Source: Blastococcus sp. MG754426
GTDB taxonomy: Bacteria; Actinomycetota; Actinomycetes; Mycobacteriales; Geodermatophilaceae
DNA: 61,558 bases
Direction: 5' to 3'
NCBI RefSeq assembly: GCF_021699055.1
Contig: NZ_SSXC01000015.1
Location: 1-61,558, forward strand
Position numbers and translations under genes: made by a program. Position 1 is the stretch's first letter. Each line of letters starts with the position of its first letter. The notes below the pieces were generated by a model. The model was not told the DNA's origin, did not search any database, and was given only the letters and a program-made list of their open reading frames with translations. Below are positions 1 through 8,666 of this stretch, piece by piece.

Positions 1-1048
1 GCACCGCGTCGTCCCCGGGTCCCGACCCCTCCCCCAGCCGCTCCAGCCGGTCGAACCGGACGTCGCCGTGGGTCAGCGTGCCGGTCTTGTCCAGGCACAC
101 GACGTCCACGCGGGCCAGGCCCTCCACCGCCGGGAGCTCCTGCACGAGGGTCTGCCGGCGGGCCAGCGTGAGCGTGGCGACCATGAACGCCAGGGTCGTC
201 AGGAGCACCAGCCCTTCGGGGACCATCCCGACCAGGGCGGCGACGGTGCCGGTGACCGCCTCTCGCCACCCGACGTTCTCCGCGCTCCGGAACTGGCTCC
301 ACAGGACGGCCGGCGCCACCACGACCAGCACGACGGCGATCCAGCGCAGCAACCGGTTCGTGCCGGCGACGAGCTCGGAGAAGGTGGTGCTGAAACGCCG
401 GGCCTCGGTGGCCAGGCGGGCCGCGTAGGCGTCGTCGCCCACCGCGGTGGCCTGCGCGCGCCCCCGCCCGGCGACCACGATCGCGCCCGACCAGAGGAGG
501 TCGCCCGGCTCCTTGGCCACCGGCTCGGCCTCACCGGTGAGCAGCGACTCGTCGACCGCGAGCCCCGTGGCGGTGCGGACGACGGCGTCGGCCGGGACCT
601 GGTCCCCGGCCCGGATCTCCAGCAGGTCGTCGAGGACGACGCCCGCCACGGCCACCTCGGCGACCGTGCCGCCGCGCACCACCCGGGCGGTCGGCGCGTT
701 GAGCACCGCGAGCCGGTCCAGCGTCCGCTTGGCCCGCAGCTCCTGGACGATCCCGATCCCCGCGTTGGCGACCACCACCATGCCGAAGAGCGCGTTCTGC
801 CAGCGCCCGGTGAGGACCGCGACCACCCACAGCGCCGCGAGCAGCCCGTTGAAGAAGGTGAGGACGTTGGACCGGACGATCTCGCCCACCGTGCGGCTGG
901 TGCGGACGGTGGAGGTGTTCGTCCGGCCGGCGGCCACCCGCTCGGCGACCTGCGCCGCGGAGAGCCCCGCCGGCGGTGTCACCGGGCGGTCCGGCACGGC
1001 CGCGCCGGCGGCAGGGGACCGCGGGGTCTCGACGACGTCGGCACCCAT
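1..1048 (-). CDS. P-type cation-transporting ATPase, CtpE-like (3' end beyond window)
   Basis: Membrane ATPase that would couple ATP hydrolysis to cation transport; only the N-terminal 349 or so residues lie in the window. Visible in order: two N-terminal membrane segments (about residues 60-100), the actuator domain with LLTGEAEP (TGES-equivalent), two more membrane segments carrying the ion-site motif VPEGL, and the phosphorylation motif DKTGTLT with Asp320. The RTSRTVGEIVRSNVLTFFN stretch resembles mycobacterial CtpE, a calcium-uptake ATPase, so calcium is a possible substrate (inference). The ATG at 1048 gives the expected short cytosolic N-terminus. It is divergent from the GerW-like gene, with a DevR-type box between them. 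Confidence 0.9.
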   Translation of the reverse strand, partial: MGADVVETPRSPAAGAAVPDRPVTPPAGLSAAQVAERVAAGRTNTSTVRTSRTVGEIVRSNVLTFFNGLLAALWVVAVLTGRWQNALFGMVVVANAGIGIVQELRAKRTLDRLAVLNAPTARVVRGGTVAEVAVAGVVLDDLLEIRAGDQVPADAVVRTATGLAVDESLLTGEAEPVAKEPGDLLWSGAIVVAGRGRAQATAVGDDAYAARLATEARRFSTTFSELVAGTNRLLRWIAVVLVVVAPAVLWSQFRSAENVGWREAVTGTVAALVGMVPEGLVLLTTLAFMVATLTLARRQTLVQELPAVEGLARVDVVCLDKTGTLTHGDVRFDRLERLGEGSGPGDDAV

Positions 1049-1134
1049 GTCGCTCCTCTGCCTGGTCGTGCGGGGCGGGTCCACCTGACCAGGCCCGGTG
1101 GGCACCCGGAGGTGCCCGAGTGCCCGTGCCCGCC

Positions 1135-1148
1135 GGGACGTTGGTCCC
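1135..1148. promoter_or_regulatory. DevR/DosR-type box, exact GGGAC-N4-GTCCC
   Basis: GGGACGTTGGTCCC is a palindrome with the same half-sites and spacing as the mycobacterial DosR box core (GGGACTWWAGTCCC). It lies between the divergent ATPase (start 1048) and the GerW-like gene (start 1229) and could serve either. Binding is inferred. Confidence 0.65.
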
Positions 1149-1228
1149 TCCACCGGCTCCCCGCCGCGGCGGCACGGTGGGTCCCACCGCACGGGGAGGA
1201 CGGGCCGGTGACCCACGGAGGAGGAGCC

Positions 1229-1567
1229 ATGCGCGTGGAGGAACTGCTGGGCCAGGCCCGGGACGCGGTCACGGTGCGCCGCGTCTTCGGCGAGCCGTAC
1301 GAGAAGGACGGCGTCACCGTCATCCCGGCCGCGCGGATCGGGGGCGGCGGTGGCGGGGGCAGCGGCTTCGACCAGGCGGGCCAGGAGAACTCCGGCGGCG
1401 GCTTCGGCGTCGGCGGCCGCCCGGCGGGTGCGTTCGTCGTCCGGGACGGCCGGGTCTCCTGGCAGCCCGCCGTCGACCCGAACCGGGTGATCGCCGTCGC
1501 CGGCGCGCTGCTCGGGATCTGGCTGCTGACCCGGTCCCGTCCCGCCCGGGCCCACCGGGGTGGCTGA
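1229..1567 (+). CDS. GerW/YtfJ-family protein
   Basis: A 112-residue protein of the GerW (YtfJ) family, named for a Bacillus spore protein but common in non-sporulating actinobacteria, where the role is unknown. The N-terminal half has the family pattern VFGEPYEKDGVTVIPAARI followed by a glycine-rich run (residues about 38-62). The C-terminus has one hydrophobic segment (IAVAGALLGIWLL) and a basic tail, suggesting membrane anchoring. The ATG at 1229 is preceded by a strong GGAGGAG. The 3' end overlaps the GH65 gene by 8 nt, so the two are probably cotranscribed from the promoter near the 1135 box. Confidence 0.85.
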   Translation: MRVEELLGQARDAVTVRRVFGEPYEKDGVTVIPAARIGGGGGGGSGFDQAGQENSGGGFGVGGRPAGAFVVRDGRVSWQPAVDPNRVIAVAGALLGIWLLTRSRPARAHRGG

Positions 1568-4025
1568 TCCGGCGTCCCGGATCCCCGGGGACGGGGAACC
1601 GCACACCGGGGCGGAGGGCTGGCTGCTGACCTACGAGGGGTACGACCCGGCGCAGGAAGCCCTCCGGGAGGTGCTCTGCGCGCTGGGCAACGGCCGGTTC
1701 GCCACCCGGGCCGCGGCACCCGAGAGCCGCGCCGACGGCGTCCACTACCCCGGGACGTACGCCGCCGGCGTGTTCGACCGGCTGGTCGACGAGGTCGACG
1801 GGCGGCAGGTGCCCAACGAGAGCATCGTCAACCTGCCCGACTGGCAGTCGCTGGCCTTCCGGCTCGGCGACGGCGGGTGGGTCGACCTCGCCGGTGCGGC
1901 CGTCTCCGGCTACGTCCAGGAGCTGGACCTGCGCCGGGGCGTCCTCACCAGGCGGTTCGTCGTCCAGGACGCCGAGGGCCGCCGCACCCGTGTCGCCCAG
2001 CGGCGGGTCGTCTCCATGGCCGCGCCCTGCCTGGCCGCCCTGGAGACGACCTTCCGCGCCGAGAACTGGTCGGGCACCGTGACCGTCCGCTCCGGCCTGG
2101 ACGGCCGGGTGCGCAACTGCGGGGTGGCCCGCTACCGGGGCCTCCGGGGGGACCACCTGCGGGTGGAGGAGACCTCCACCGAGGGCGGGCTGCTCGTGCT
2201 CGTCGCGGAGACCGTCCAGTCACGCGTGCGCGTCGCGCTCGCGGCGCGGCACCGGGTGCGCGTGGACGGCACCGAGCACCCGGTCACCACCCGGACCACC
2301 ACCCACGACGGCTACGTCGGCTGGGAGGCGGAGCTCTCCCTGCCCGACGGCGTGCCGGTCACCGTCGAGAAGACCGCGGCGCTGTGCACCTCGCGGGACC
2401 GCGGCGCGGGTGAACCGGGTGAGGCGGCGCGTGCCGAGCTGGACCGGGCCCCCGGTCTCCCAGAGGTGCTCGACGCCCACGTGCTCGCCTGGGCGCACCT
2501 GTGGCGGCGCTGCGACGTCGCCGTCACTGGCTCCCCCCGGACCTCGCTGGTGATCCGGCTGCACGTCTTCCACCTGCTGCAGACGATCTCCCCGCACAGC
2601 ATCGACCTGGACGTCGGCGTCCCGGCCCGGGGCCTGCACGGCGAGGCCTACCGGGGGCACGTCTTCTGGGACGAGATCCTGGTGCTGCCGTTCCTCAGCG
2701 TCCGGCTGCCCGAGGTCTCGCGCGCGATGCTGCTGTACCGCTGGCGCCGGCTCCCGCAGGCGCGGGCGGCCGCCCGCGCGATCGGCCGGCGGGGCGCGAT
2801 GTTCCCCTGGCAGAGCGGCTCCTCCGGCGACGAGGAGACCCAGCGGGTGCACCTGAACCCGCTCTCCGGCCGGTGGCTGGCCGACCGGTCGCACCTCCAA
2901 CGGCACGTGGGCCTGGCGGTCGCCTGCAACACCTGGCGCTACGTCGAGGCGACCGGCGACGAGGAGTTCCTGTCCTCCTACGGGGCCGAGCTGATCTGCG
3001 ACGTCGCCGCGTTCTGGGCCGACCTGGCCACCTACGACCGCACCGACGACCGGTACGACATCTGCGGTGTCATGGGCCCGGACGAGTACCACGACGCGCT
3101 GCCCTGGCGGGACACGCCGGGGCTCGACGACAACGCCTACACCAACGTCCTCGCCTCGTGGACCCTCACCCGGGCGCTCGAGTGCCTCGAACGGCTACCG
3201 GTCTGGCGGCGGGACGAGCTGCTGGACCTCCTCGGGCTCAGCCGGACCGATCTGGAGCACTGGGCGCACGTCAGCCGCCGGCTGCGGCTGTGCTGGCACG
3301 ACGACGGCGTGCTGAGCCAGTTCCGCGGCTACGAGGACCTCGCGGAGTTCGACTGGTCCGGCTACCGCCGCCGGTACGGGGACATCGGCCGGCTGGACCG
3401 CATCCTGGAGGCGGAGGGCGACACGACCAACCGCTACCGGGTGTCCAAGCAGGCCGACGTGCTCATGCTGTTCCAGCTCCTGCCGGCCGACGAGCTGTAC
3501 GCCGTGCTGGACCGGCTGGGGTACCGCTGGGACCGGCGGACGATCCCACGCACCGTGGCCTACTACCTGGCGCGGACGAGCCACGGCTCGACGCTGTCGA
3601 AGACGGTGCACTCCTGGGTGCTGGCCCGCAGCGACCGCCGCCGGGCGTGGACCTACTTCCTCGAGGCGCTGGACAGCGACATCACCGACGCCCAGGGCGG
3701 CACCACCGCCGAGGGCATCCACCTGGGAGCGATGGCGGGCACGGTCGACCTCCTGGTGCGCGGCTTCACCGGGCTGGAGACGCGGGGCGAGGCCCTGGGC
3801 TTCGACCCCTACCTCCCCGATGCACTTCACGAGCTGCGGTTCCGGCTGCGCTACCGCGACCACCCCGAGCTGGAGGTCGTGGTGGGGCACGACGCGCTGG
3901 TCGTGGGCGGCAGCTCCGCCCGTGCGACGACGCTGCCGGTGCGGGTGCGGGGCGGGGAGCACCGGATCGACCCGCGCGCCACCCTGGAGGTCCCGCTGCC
4001 CCGCCGGCGGGCCGACCGGCCCTGA
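1560..4025 (+). CDS. Glycoside hydrolase family 65 disaccharide phosphorylase
   Basis: An 821-residue cytosolic GH65 enzyme. Such enzymes split a disaccharide (maltose, trehalose, kojibiose or similar) with phosphate to give beta-glucose 1-phosphate and a sugar, saving ATP. The order is an N-terminal beta-sandwich (about 20-300), a helical linker, the (alpha/alpha)6 catalytic barrel (about 340-740) and a small C-terminal beta domain. Catalytic acid Glu509 lies in GPDEYHD; VSKQADVL and the phosphate-binding SHGSTLSKT (His675-Ser680) are present, which favours phosphorylase over hydrolase. Substrate cannot be told from sequence alone. The GTG at 1560 overlaps the upstream gene by 8 nt. Confidence 0.92.
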   Translation: MADPASRIPGDGEPHTGAEGWLLTYEGYDPAQEALREVLCALGNGRFATRAAAPESRADGVHYPGTYAAGVFDRLVDEVDGRQVPNESIVNLPDWQSLAFRLGDGGWVDLAGAAVSGYVQELDLRRGVLTRRFVVQDAEGRRTRVAQRRVVSMAAPCLAALETTFRAENWSGTVTVRSGLDGRVRNCGVARYRGLRGDHLRVEETSTEGGLLVLVAETVQSRVRVALAARHRVRVDGTEHPVTTRTTTHDGYVGWEAELSLPDGVPVTVEKTAALCTSRDRGAGEPGEAARAELDRAPGLPEVLDAHVLAWAHLWRRCDVAVTGSPRTSLVIRLHVFHLLQTISPHSIDLDVGVPARGLHGEAYRGHVFWDEILVLPFLSVRLPEVSRAMLLYRWRRLPQARAAARAIGRRGAMFPWQSGSSGDEETQRVHLNPLSGRWLADRSHLQRHVGLAVACNTWRYVEATGDEEFLSSYGAELICDVAAFWADLATYDRTDDRYDICGVMGPDEYHDALPWRDTPGLDDNAYTNVLASWTLTRALECLERLPVWRRDELLDLLGLSRTDLEHWAHVSRRLRLCWHDDGVLSQFRGYEDLAEFDWSGYRRRYGDIGRLDRILEAEGDTTNRYRVSKQADVLMLFQLLPADELYAVLDRLGYRWDRRTIPRTVAYYLARTSHGSTLSKTVHSWVLARSDRRRAWTYFLEALDSDITDAQGGTTAEGIHLGAMAGTVDLLVRGFTGLETRGEALGFDPYLPDALHELRFRLRYRDHPELEVVVGHDALVVGGSSARATTLPVRVRGGEHRIDPRATLEVPLPRRRADRP

Positions 4026-4029
4026 ACGC

Positions 4030-5706
4030 TCACAGCAGGCCGCCCGCCCGGAGGTTGAGCGCGGCGAGTGCGACGGTGAGGGCGATCCCGCCGACCGTGG
4101 CCAGGGCCAGCAGCAGGCGCCGGGCGCTCCAGCGCTGGATGCGGATCCTCGGGTGGTGCGGCAGCGAGGCGCGGAACTCCGCCAGCAGGTCGCGGCCGGA
4201 CGCGTCGATCCGCCGGCGCAGCTGGCGGGGAACGGTGACCGACCCGGTGGCGGCGAAGGCCTCCGCCAGCTCCTGCTCGTCGAAGTACTGCCGCGCCCGT
4301 GCCAGCACCCGCTCGGTGCCGACGGCCAGCGCGAGGACGAGCAGCATGTTCGCCAGGTCCACCGCCTGCCGCCAGCGTGAGGGGCGCAGCTCACCGAAGG
4401 ACACGTCGACGAGGACGGCCCGGGCCCCCTGCGCCAGCACGTTGGAGGGCTTGATGTCCCGGTGCGCGGCGCCGGCGGCCCAGAGCCGGCGGACCTGCAC
4501 CAGCGCGTCGTCGACCAGCGCCTCCCCCACCGGCGCGTCGAGGACCTCCACGGCGTCGGGCACGAGCTCGGTGACCAGCAGGTACTCCCGCCCCGGCACG
4601 ACCTCCACGACGCCGACGGGCTCGGGCACGCGGACGCCGGCGTCGCGCAGCAGGCGGAGCATGTAGTCCTCGTGCTCGACCAGGCGGCGGACGGAGGAGA
4701 ACGGCGCCTCGTCCTCCAGCCGCCCGTAGCGGAGCACGCGGGCCAGCTTGTACCAGCGGTCCGAGTGCAGGTGGGTGCTCGAGTAGAGCTTGCCGAAGAG
4801 GAGGCCCTCCGGGGGACCGGCGATGCGCAACCGGCAGGGGGTCGATCCCGCCGAGCCGTCGAGCCGGTACGGCTCCAGGGCGGTCAACCTCAGCCCCAGC
4901 TGCTCGCGCACCGCCCGGGACACGGCCGCGCACCGCTCACCGTCCAGCCGCAGGTGGGCCTTCACCTGCCGGCGGAACGAGACCGGGAAGGCGTCCTCGG
5001 GCGCCAGCACGTGGAAGGCGACGGCCGCCAGACCGCAGCCCAGCAGCGCGCTGAGGACCTCGGTCGACGCCACGTCGTGCCCGAGCGCCACCCGCCCGGC
5101 CGAGACGACGCCCAGGAGCAGGACGACGGCGGACCACCCCCACCTCCGCGCCGGTCCGGAGGGGGTCAGCACGAGGAGCGTCGCCGTCGCCACGGTGGCG
5201 AGCACGAGCAGGGGCCAGGCCGGCAGGTGGACCGCGTCGGGCGAGCCGGTGAGCTCGTCCCGGAAGGCCCGCGCCAGCGTCGCCGGCCCCAGGGCGAGCT
5301 GGGCGACGGCGGCGACGACCGACACGGTGCCCAGGTAGACCACCAGGTGCCGCCACCGCGTCGTCCACACGAGGACCAGCAGCACGGGGAACCACAGCAC
5401 CCGGTAGCCGAGCACCCCGCCGAGCCGGTTCATGCTCTCCGCCCAGCCGGGGACCTGCTCCTCGGCGCCGAGGAGCAGGTCGCGTGCCTCGCGGTCGAGG
5501 CCCGCCACCAGCTCCGGGTGGGCGCTGCGGACGAGCAGGCCGGCGACGGCCGCCACGACGGCGACCGACCATGCCAGGACCACCCGCGGGAGCCGGCGGC
5601 GGCCCGTCGGCTCCAGTCCCGAGGGCCGGCGCCACCGGTCCTCGTCGGGCCACCGCGGGCGGCGCACGTCCGCACCGACGGCGTGGCCGCGGTCCTGGGT
5701 CTCCAC
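4030..5706 (-). CDS. Membrane protein with degenerate PAP2-like domain fused to a protein-kinase-like domain
   Basis: A 558-residue protein. The N-terminal half (about 40-270) has some six to seven hydrophobic helices and resembles a PAP2 phosphatase fold, but I see no intact KxxxxxxRP or PSGH motif, so that part is probably inactive. The C-terminal half (about 275-540) is kinase-like, with HRDIKPSNV (His415-Asp417) as catalytic loop and DVSFG as metal-binding motif, followed by a final hydrophobic helix. The substrate could be a lipid or sugar rather than protein. The GTG at 5706 follows GGGAGG at a good distance; an upstream open extension has no such support. It is convergent with GH65, leaving only 4 nt between them. 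A related, larger fusion lies at 11588-14026. Confidence 0.75.
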   Translation of the reverse strand: METQDRGHAVGADVRRPRWPDEDRWRRPSGLEPTGRRRLPRVVLAWSVAVVAAVAGLLVRSAHPELVAGLDREARDLLLGAEEQVPGWAESMNRLGGVLGYRVLWFPVLLVLVWTTRWRHLVVYLGTVSVVAAVAQLALGPATLARAFRDELTGSPDAVHLPAWPLLVLATVATATLLVLTPSGPARRWGWSAVVLLLGVVSAGRVALGHDVASTEVLSALLGCGLAAVAFHVLAPEDAFPVSFRRQVKAHLRLDGERCAAVSRAVREQLGLRLTALEPYRLDGSAGSTPCRLRIAGPPEGLLFGKLYSSTHLHSDRWYKLARVLRYGRLEDEAPFSSVRRLVEHEDYMLRLLRDAGVRVPEPVGVVEVVPGREYLLVTELVPDAVEVLDAPVGEALVDDALVQVRRLWAAGAAHRDIKPSNVLAQGARAVLVDVSFGELRPSRWRQAVDLANMLLVLALAVGTERVLARARQYFDEQELAEAFAATGSVTVPRQLRRRIDASGRDLLAEFRASLPHHPRIRIQRWSARRLLLALATVGGIALTVALAALNLRAGGLL

Positions 5707-5810
5707 CTGCCGTCCTCCCGCCCGTCCGCTCGGTCGCGTCCCGGCGGTGCTCCCCTTGGATCGTCGACCGGTCACGCTCGGGGCACGCGGGCCCGCCGTC
5801 CCGCGGCGCA

Positions 5811-5824
5811 GGGCCGAAGGTCCC
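5811..5824. promoter_or_regulatory. DevR-type box, one mismatch (GGGCCGAAGGTCCC)
   Basis: On the minus strand this reads GGGACCTTCGGCCC, one base off a perfect GGGAC-N4-GTCCC. A weaker second copy, GCGCCGAAGGTCCC, lies at 5856-5869. Both sit between the divergent kinase gene (start 5706) and the small membrane protein (start 5959). Confidence 0.5.
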
Positions 5825-5915
5825 TCCCGCGACCTCGCGTCGCCGTGGCCGCGCGGCGCCGAAGGTCCCCGCGGGACGGGGTCGGGAGACCCCGGGCAGG
5901 CCCCCGGTGCGCGTC

Positions 5916-5921
5916 TAGCGT
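5916..5921 (+). promoter_or_regulatory. Probable -10 element TAGCGT
   Basis: TAGCGT fits the actinobacterial TANNNT pattern and lies in a context (CTAGCGTCGCC) shared with other upstream regions here (26253, 41982, 54198). A transcript starting near 5928 would serve the genes from 5959 onward. No clear -35 is seen. Confidence 0.4.
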
Positions 5922-5958
5922 CGCCAGCACCGCCCGCCCGCCGTCCCGGGGAGTGCCC

Positions 5959-6258
5959 GTGCCACGCCTGCTGCCGCTCCTGCTGCTCGCCCTGCTCGGC
6001 GTCCTCGTCGGGGCCGTCGACGCCGCCCGGGGCGGCGACGGTGACCTGGTGGTGCTCCTGGCCGCCGTCGGCGTCGTGCTCGCGGCGGCGCTCGTCCTGG
6101 TGCTGCGCTCCCGGCACCGGATTTCGCTGCGTCCCGACCTCGCCACCTGGCTGCGCCGGCGGGCCGCGGCGACCGGCGAGCCGGCCGACCGGCTGGCCGA
6201 CCGGTGCGTGGCCGCCTACCGCGCCGGGCTGACCACCGCCGGGGACGCGGGCCGGTGA
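5959..6258 (+). CDS. Small two-helix membrane protein, function unknown
   Basis: About 99 residues. The first 50 form two hydrophobic helices (LLPLLLLALLGVLVGAV and VVLLAAVGVVLAAALVLVL) with a short loop between. The rest is a basic cytosolic tail with a helix (LRPDLATWLRRRAAATGE) that looks like a short DNA- or protein-binding helix; I do not recognise the family. The GTG at 5959 has GGGGAG 6 nt upstream; another GTG at 5953 directly abuts that sequence and is less likely. It overlaps the dikinase gene by 4 nt (GTGA), so the two should be translationally coupled. Confidence 0.7.
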   Translation: MPRLLPLLLLALLGVLVGAVDAARGGDGDLVVLLAAVGVVLAAALVLVLRSRHRISLRPDLATWLRRRAAATGEPADRLADRCVAAYRAGLTTAGDAGR

Positions 6259-8666
6259 CCGTCACCACCGGTGTCCGGCGCGACGCCGTCGCCGAGCCGG
6301 TGGTGGTCCTCCGCCGCGGCAACCCCGCACCGCCCGGGGAGCTCGGCGGCAAGGCGGCCTCGCTCGACCGCCTGGTGCAGGCCGGGTTCCCGGTGCCTCC
6401 GACCGCGGTGGTCAGCGCCACCACCTACCGGTCGGTCGCCGCCCACCCCGACCTCGCCGGCCTGCTCGGCCGGCTGCGCGCCGGGGAGACCGTGCCCGCC
6501 GGCGAGGTCGACGCCGCGTTCCTCGCCGTACCGGTCCCGCCGTCCCTCGAGGAGCGGCTCGTGGCCACGGCCCGGTCGGTCGGGGGTGGCGCCCCGGTGG
6601 CGGTGCGGTCGTCGGCGACCGTCGAGGACATGGCCGGGGCCTCCTTCGCCGGCCAGTACCGCTCCTCGCTGGACGTCCCGCCCGACGACGTCCTGCACGC
6701 GGTGCGCCTGACCTGGGCCTCGCTGTGGCACCCGGCCCCGTGCGCCTACCGCCGCGCGTGGGGCATCGGCAGCGACGACGTCGCCATGCCGGCGGTGCTC
6801 ATGCGGATGGTCCCGGCGCGCTCGGCCGGCGTCGTGTTCACCGTCGACCCGGGCGGCTCTCCCGGCCAGGTGCGCGTCGAGGCCGTGCCGGAGCTCGGCG
6901 AGGCGCTCGTCTCCGGCGCCCGCACGCCCGACGTCTGGCTCCTCCCCCGGCAGCCGCCGGGCGAGGCGGCGGCCCCCGCCCACGTGCGGGAGGCGGCGGC
7001 CCTGGCCCTGCAGGTCGAGGCGGCGTCCGGCGGCCGGCCGCAGGACGTCGAGTGGGCCTGGGACGGCAAGCGGACGTGGGTGGTCCAGGCGCGGCCCATC
7101 ACCACCGGGCCCGACCGCACCGACGACGGCGCGGACACCCCTGTCGACGACGCCGAGCTGACCACCGCCGGGATCGGCGAGACGCTGCCCGGCGTCCTCC
7201 CGCCGCTGGTGTGGGACGTGGCCTCCTTCCTCGTCGAGGAGGCGCTGCGCGACGTGCTCGGCCGGTCGTGGGGGCTGCCCGCCGACCGGTGCGGTCCCCA
7301 CGAGCTGGTCCGCCGCGTGCGTGGGCGGGCCGCCCTGGACCTGGACCTGCTCAAGAGGGCCGCCCGCAGCGTCCCGGGCGGATCCGAGGCGGAGCTGGAG
7401 CGCCAGTACTTCGGCTCCGCCGAGCCCGACGCCGACGAGGGGGCGCCGGCGTCCCGGTGGCGGACCGCACGGGTCCAGCTCCGGGCGGGCGCGGCCCGGC
7501 GGCGCGCGACGGCGGAGGCCGCGGTCGTCCTGGCCGCCACCGACCAGCTCCTGGCCGATCCGCCCGCGCTGCCCGCGATGGCGATCCCCGACCTGCTGGC
7601 CTACCGCCGGAGGCTGGTCGACCTGGGCACCCGCGGCATGACGGTGGAGTTCGCCGTCGCCTCGGCGGCGGTGGGCGCCTACGCGGAGCTGGAGGCGACC
7701 CTCGCCGGGCACCTCGGCGAGCAGGAGGCGGCCTCCGCCGCGCAGCGGGTGACCTCCGGTGCCGGCGCGCGGCGCACGCGGTCGGCCGGCACCTCCCGCT
7801 CGGTGTTCGCCGGCCCGACGTGGGCCGAGGGCGGGCAGGAGTCCCTCCCCGCGCACCGGTCCCGCCGGGTCGAGCGGGAGACGGCACGGCACGAGCTGGA
7901 GCGGCGGCTGACCGGGCAGCGGTCGTGGCGGCGGGTGCGGATCCTCACGGGGCAGGTCGTCGACGTGCGGCTGCACGTGCTCCGCCGGCTCGTGACCGAC
8001 GCGAGCGACGGGCTGGCCCGCCGGGAGAACGTCAAGGCTGCGGTCCTGGCCCTCGGGGGCGAGGTGCGGCGCGTGCACCTGGAGCTCGGCCGGCGGCTGA
8101 CCGGGGCGGGGGCGCTGCCCGATCCGGAGGCGGTCGACCTGCTGCGCGAGCACGAACTCGCGCCGGCGCTGGCCGGTGCCCCGCCCGCGCCGGCCGAGCT
8201 CGCCCGCCGGAGGCGCTGGCTGCGGCAGCGTGAGGAGGAGCCGCCGTTGCCGGTCCGGTTCACCGGCGACCCCGGCACCGCGCCGGTCGCGGTGCCGGTG
8301 GGGGACCGCCTCGACGGCTGGGCCGCCGCACCGGGCCGGCACACCGGGCGGGCGCACGTCCTGCGCGCACCGGACCCGGACCTCCTCGAGCCCGGGGAGG
8401 TGCTCGTGGCCGCCGCGACGGACGCGGGGTGGTCCCCGCTGTTCCTCCGCGCCGGCGCGATCGTCGTCGAGCGGGGCGGGCCGCTGTCCCACGCGGCGAT
8501 CGTGGCCCGCGAGCTGGGTGTGCCGGCGGTGCTCAACGTCGCCGGCGCCACGAGCGTGCTGGACGGCCGCACCGTGACCATGGACGGGGACGCCGGGACC
8601 GTCGTCCTGCACGCCGGGGACGGCGCGCACGGGACCGGCGCCCGGGACGCGGGGGTGGCCCCGTGA
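6255..8666 (+). CDS. PEP synthase / rifampin phosphotransferase-like dikinase
   Basis: An 803-residue member of the pyruvate phosphate dikinase superfamily. The N-terminal ATP-grasp part has GELGGKAASL and AVRSSATVEDMAGASFAGQ (about residues 25-150) and the nucleotide-site segment QDVEWAWDG (about 260). The middle (about 300-670) is a long helical region unlike that of PEP synthase and more like the linker of rifampin phosphotransferases. The C-terminal swivelling domain has the phosphohistidine motif GGPLSHAAIVARELG with His746. There is no PEP/pyruvate barrel, so it should transfer phosphate to another, unknown substrate. It sits inside a 4-nt-overlap operon with the PhoD-like gene. Compare the standard enzyme at 34604-36931. 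Confidence 0.8.
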   Translation: MTVTTGVRRDAVAEPVVVLRRGNPAPPGELGGKAASLDRLVQAGFPVPPTAVVSATTYRSVAAHPDLAGLLGRLRAGETVPAGEVDAAFLAVPVPPSLEERLVATARSVGGGAPVAVRSSATVEDMAGASFAGQYRSSLDVPPDDVLHAVRLTWASLWHPAPCAYRRAWGIGSDDVAMPAVLMRMVPARSAGVVFTVDPGGSPGQVRVEAVPELGEALVSGARTPDVWLLPRQPPGEAAAPAHVREAAALALQVEAASGGRPQDVEWAWDGKRTWVVQARPITTGPDRTDDGADTPVDDAELTTAGIGETLPGVLPPLVWDVASFLVEEALRDVLGRSWGLPADRCGPHELVRRVRGRAALDLDLLKRAARSVPGGSEAELERQYFGSAEPDADEGAPASRWRTARVQLRAGAARRRATAEAAVVLAATDQLLADPPALPAMAIPDLLAYRRRLVDLGTRGMTVEFAVASAAVGAYAELEATLAGHLGEQEAASAAQRVTSGAGARRTRSAGTSRSVFAGPTWAEGGQESLPAHRSRRVERETARHELERRLTGQRSWRRVRILTGQVVDVRLHVLRRLVTDASDGLARRENVKAAVLALGGEVRRVHLELGRRLTGAGALPDPEAVDLLREHELAPALAGAPPAPAELARRRRWLRQREEEPPLPVRFTGDPGTAPVAVPVGDRLDGWAAAPGRHTGRAHVLRAPDPDLLEPGEVLVAAATDAGWSPLFLRAGAIVVERGGPLSHAAIVARELGVPAVLNVAGATSVLDGRTVTMDGDAGTVVLHAGDGAHGTGARDAGVAP

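Noticed and set aside
68-1228. Upstream extension of the GerW-like gene
   Set aside because: The extension has no family resemblance, lies opposite the P-type ATPase, and the ATG at 1229 has a strong ribosome binding site.
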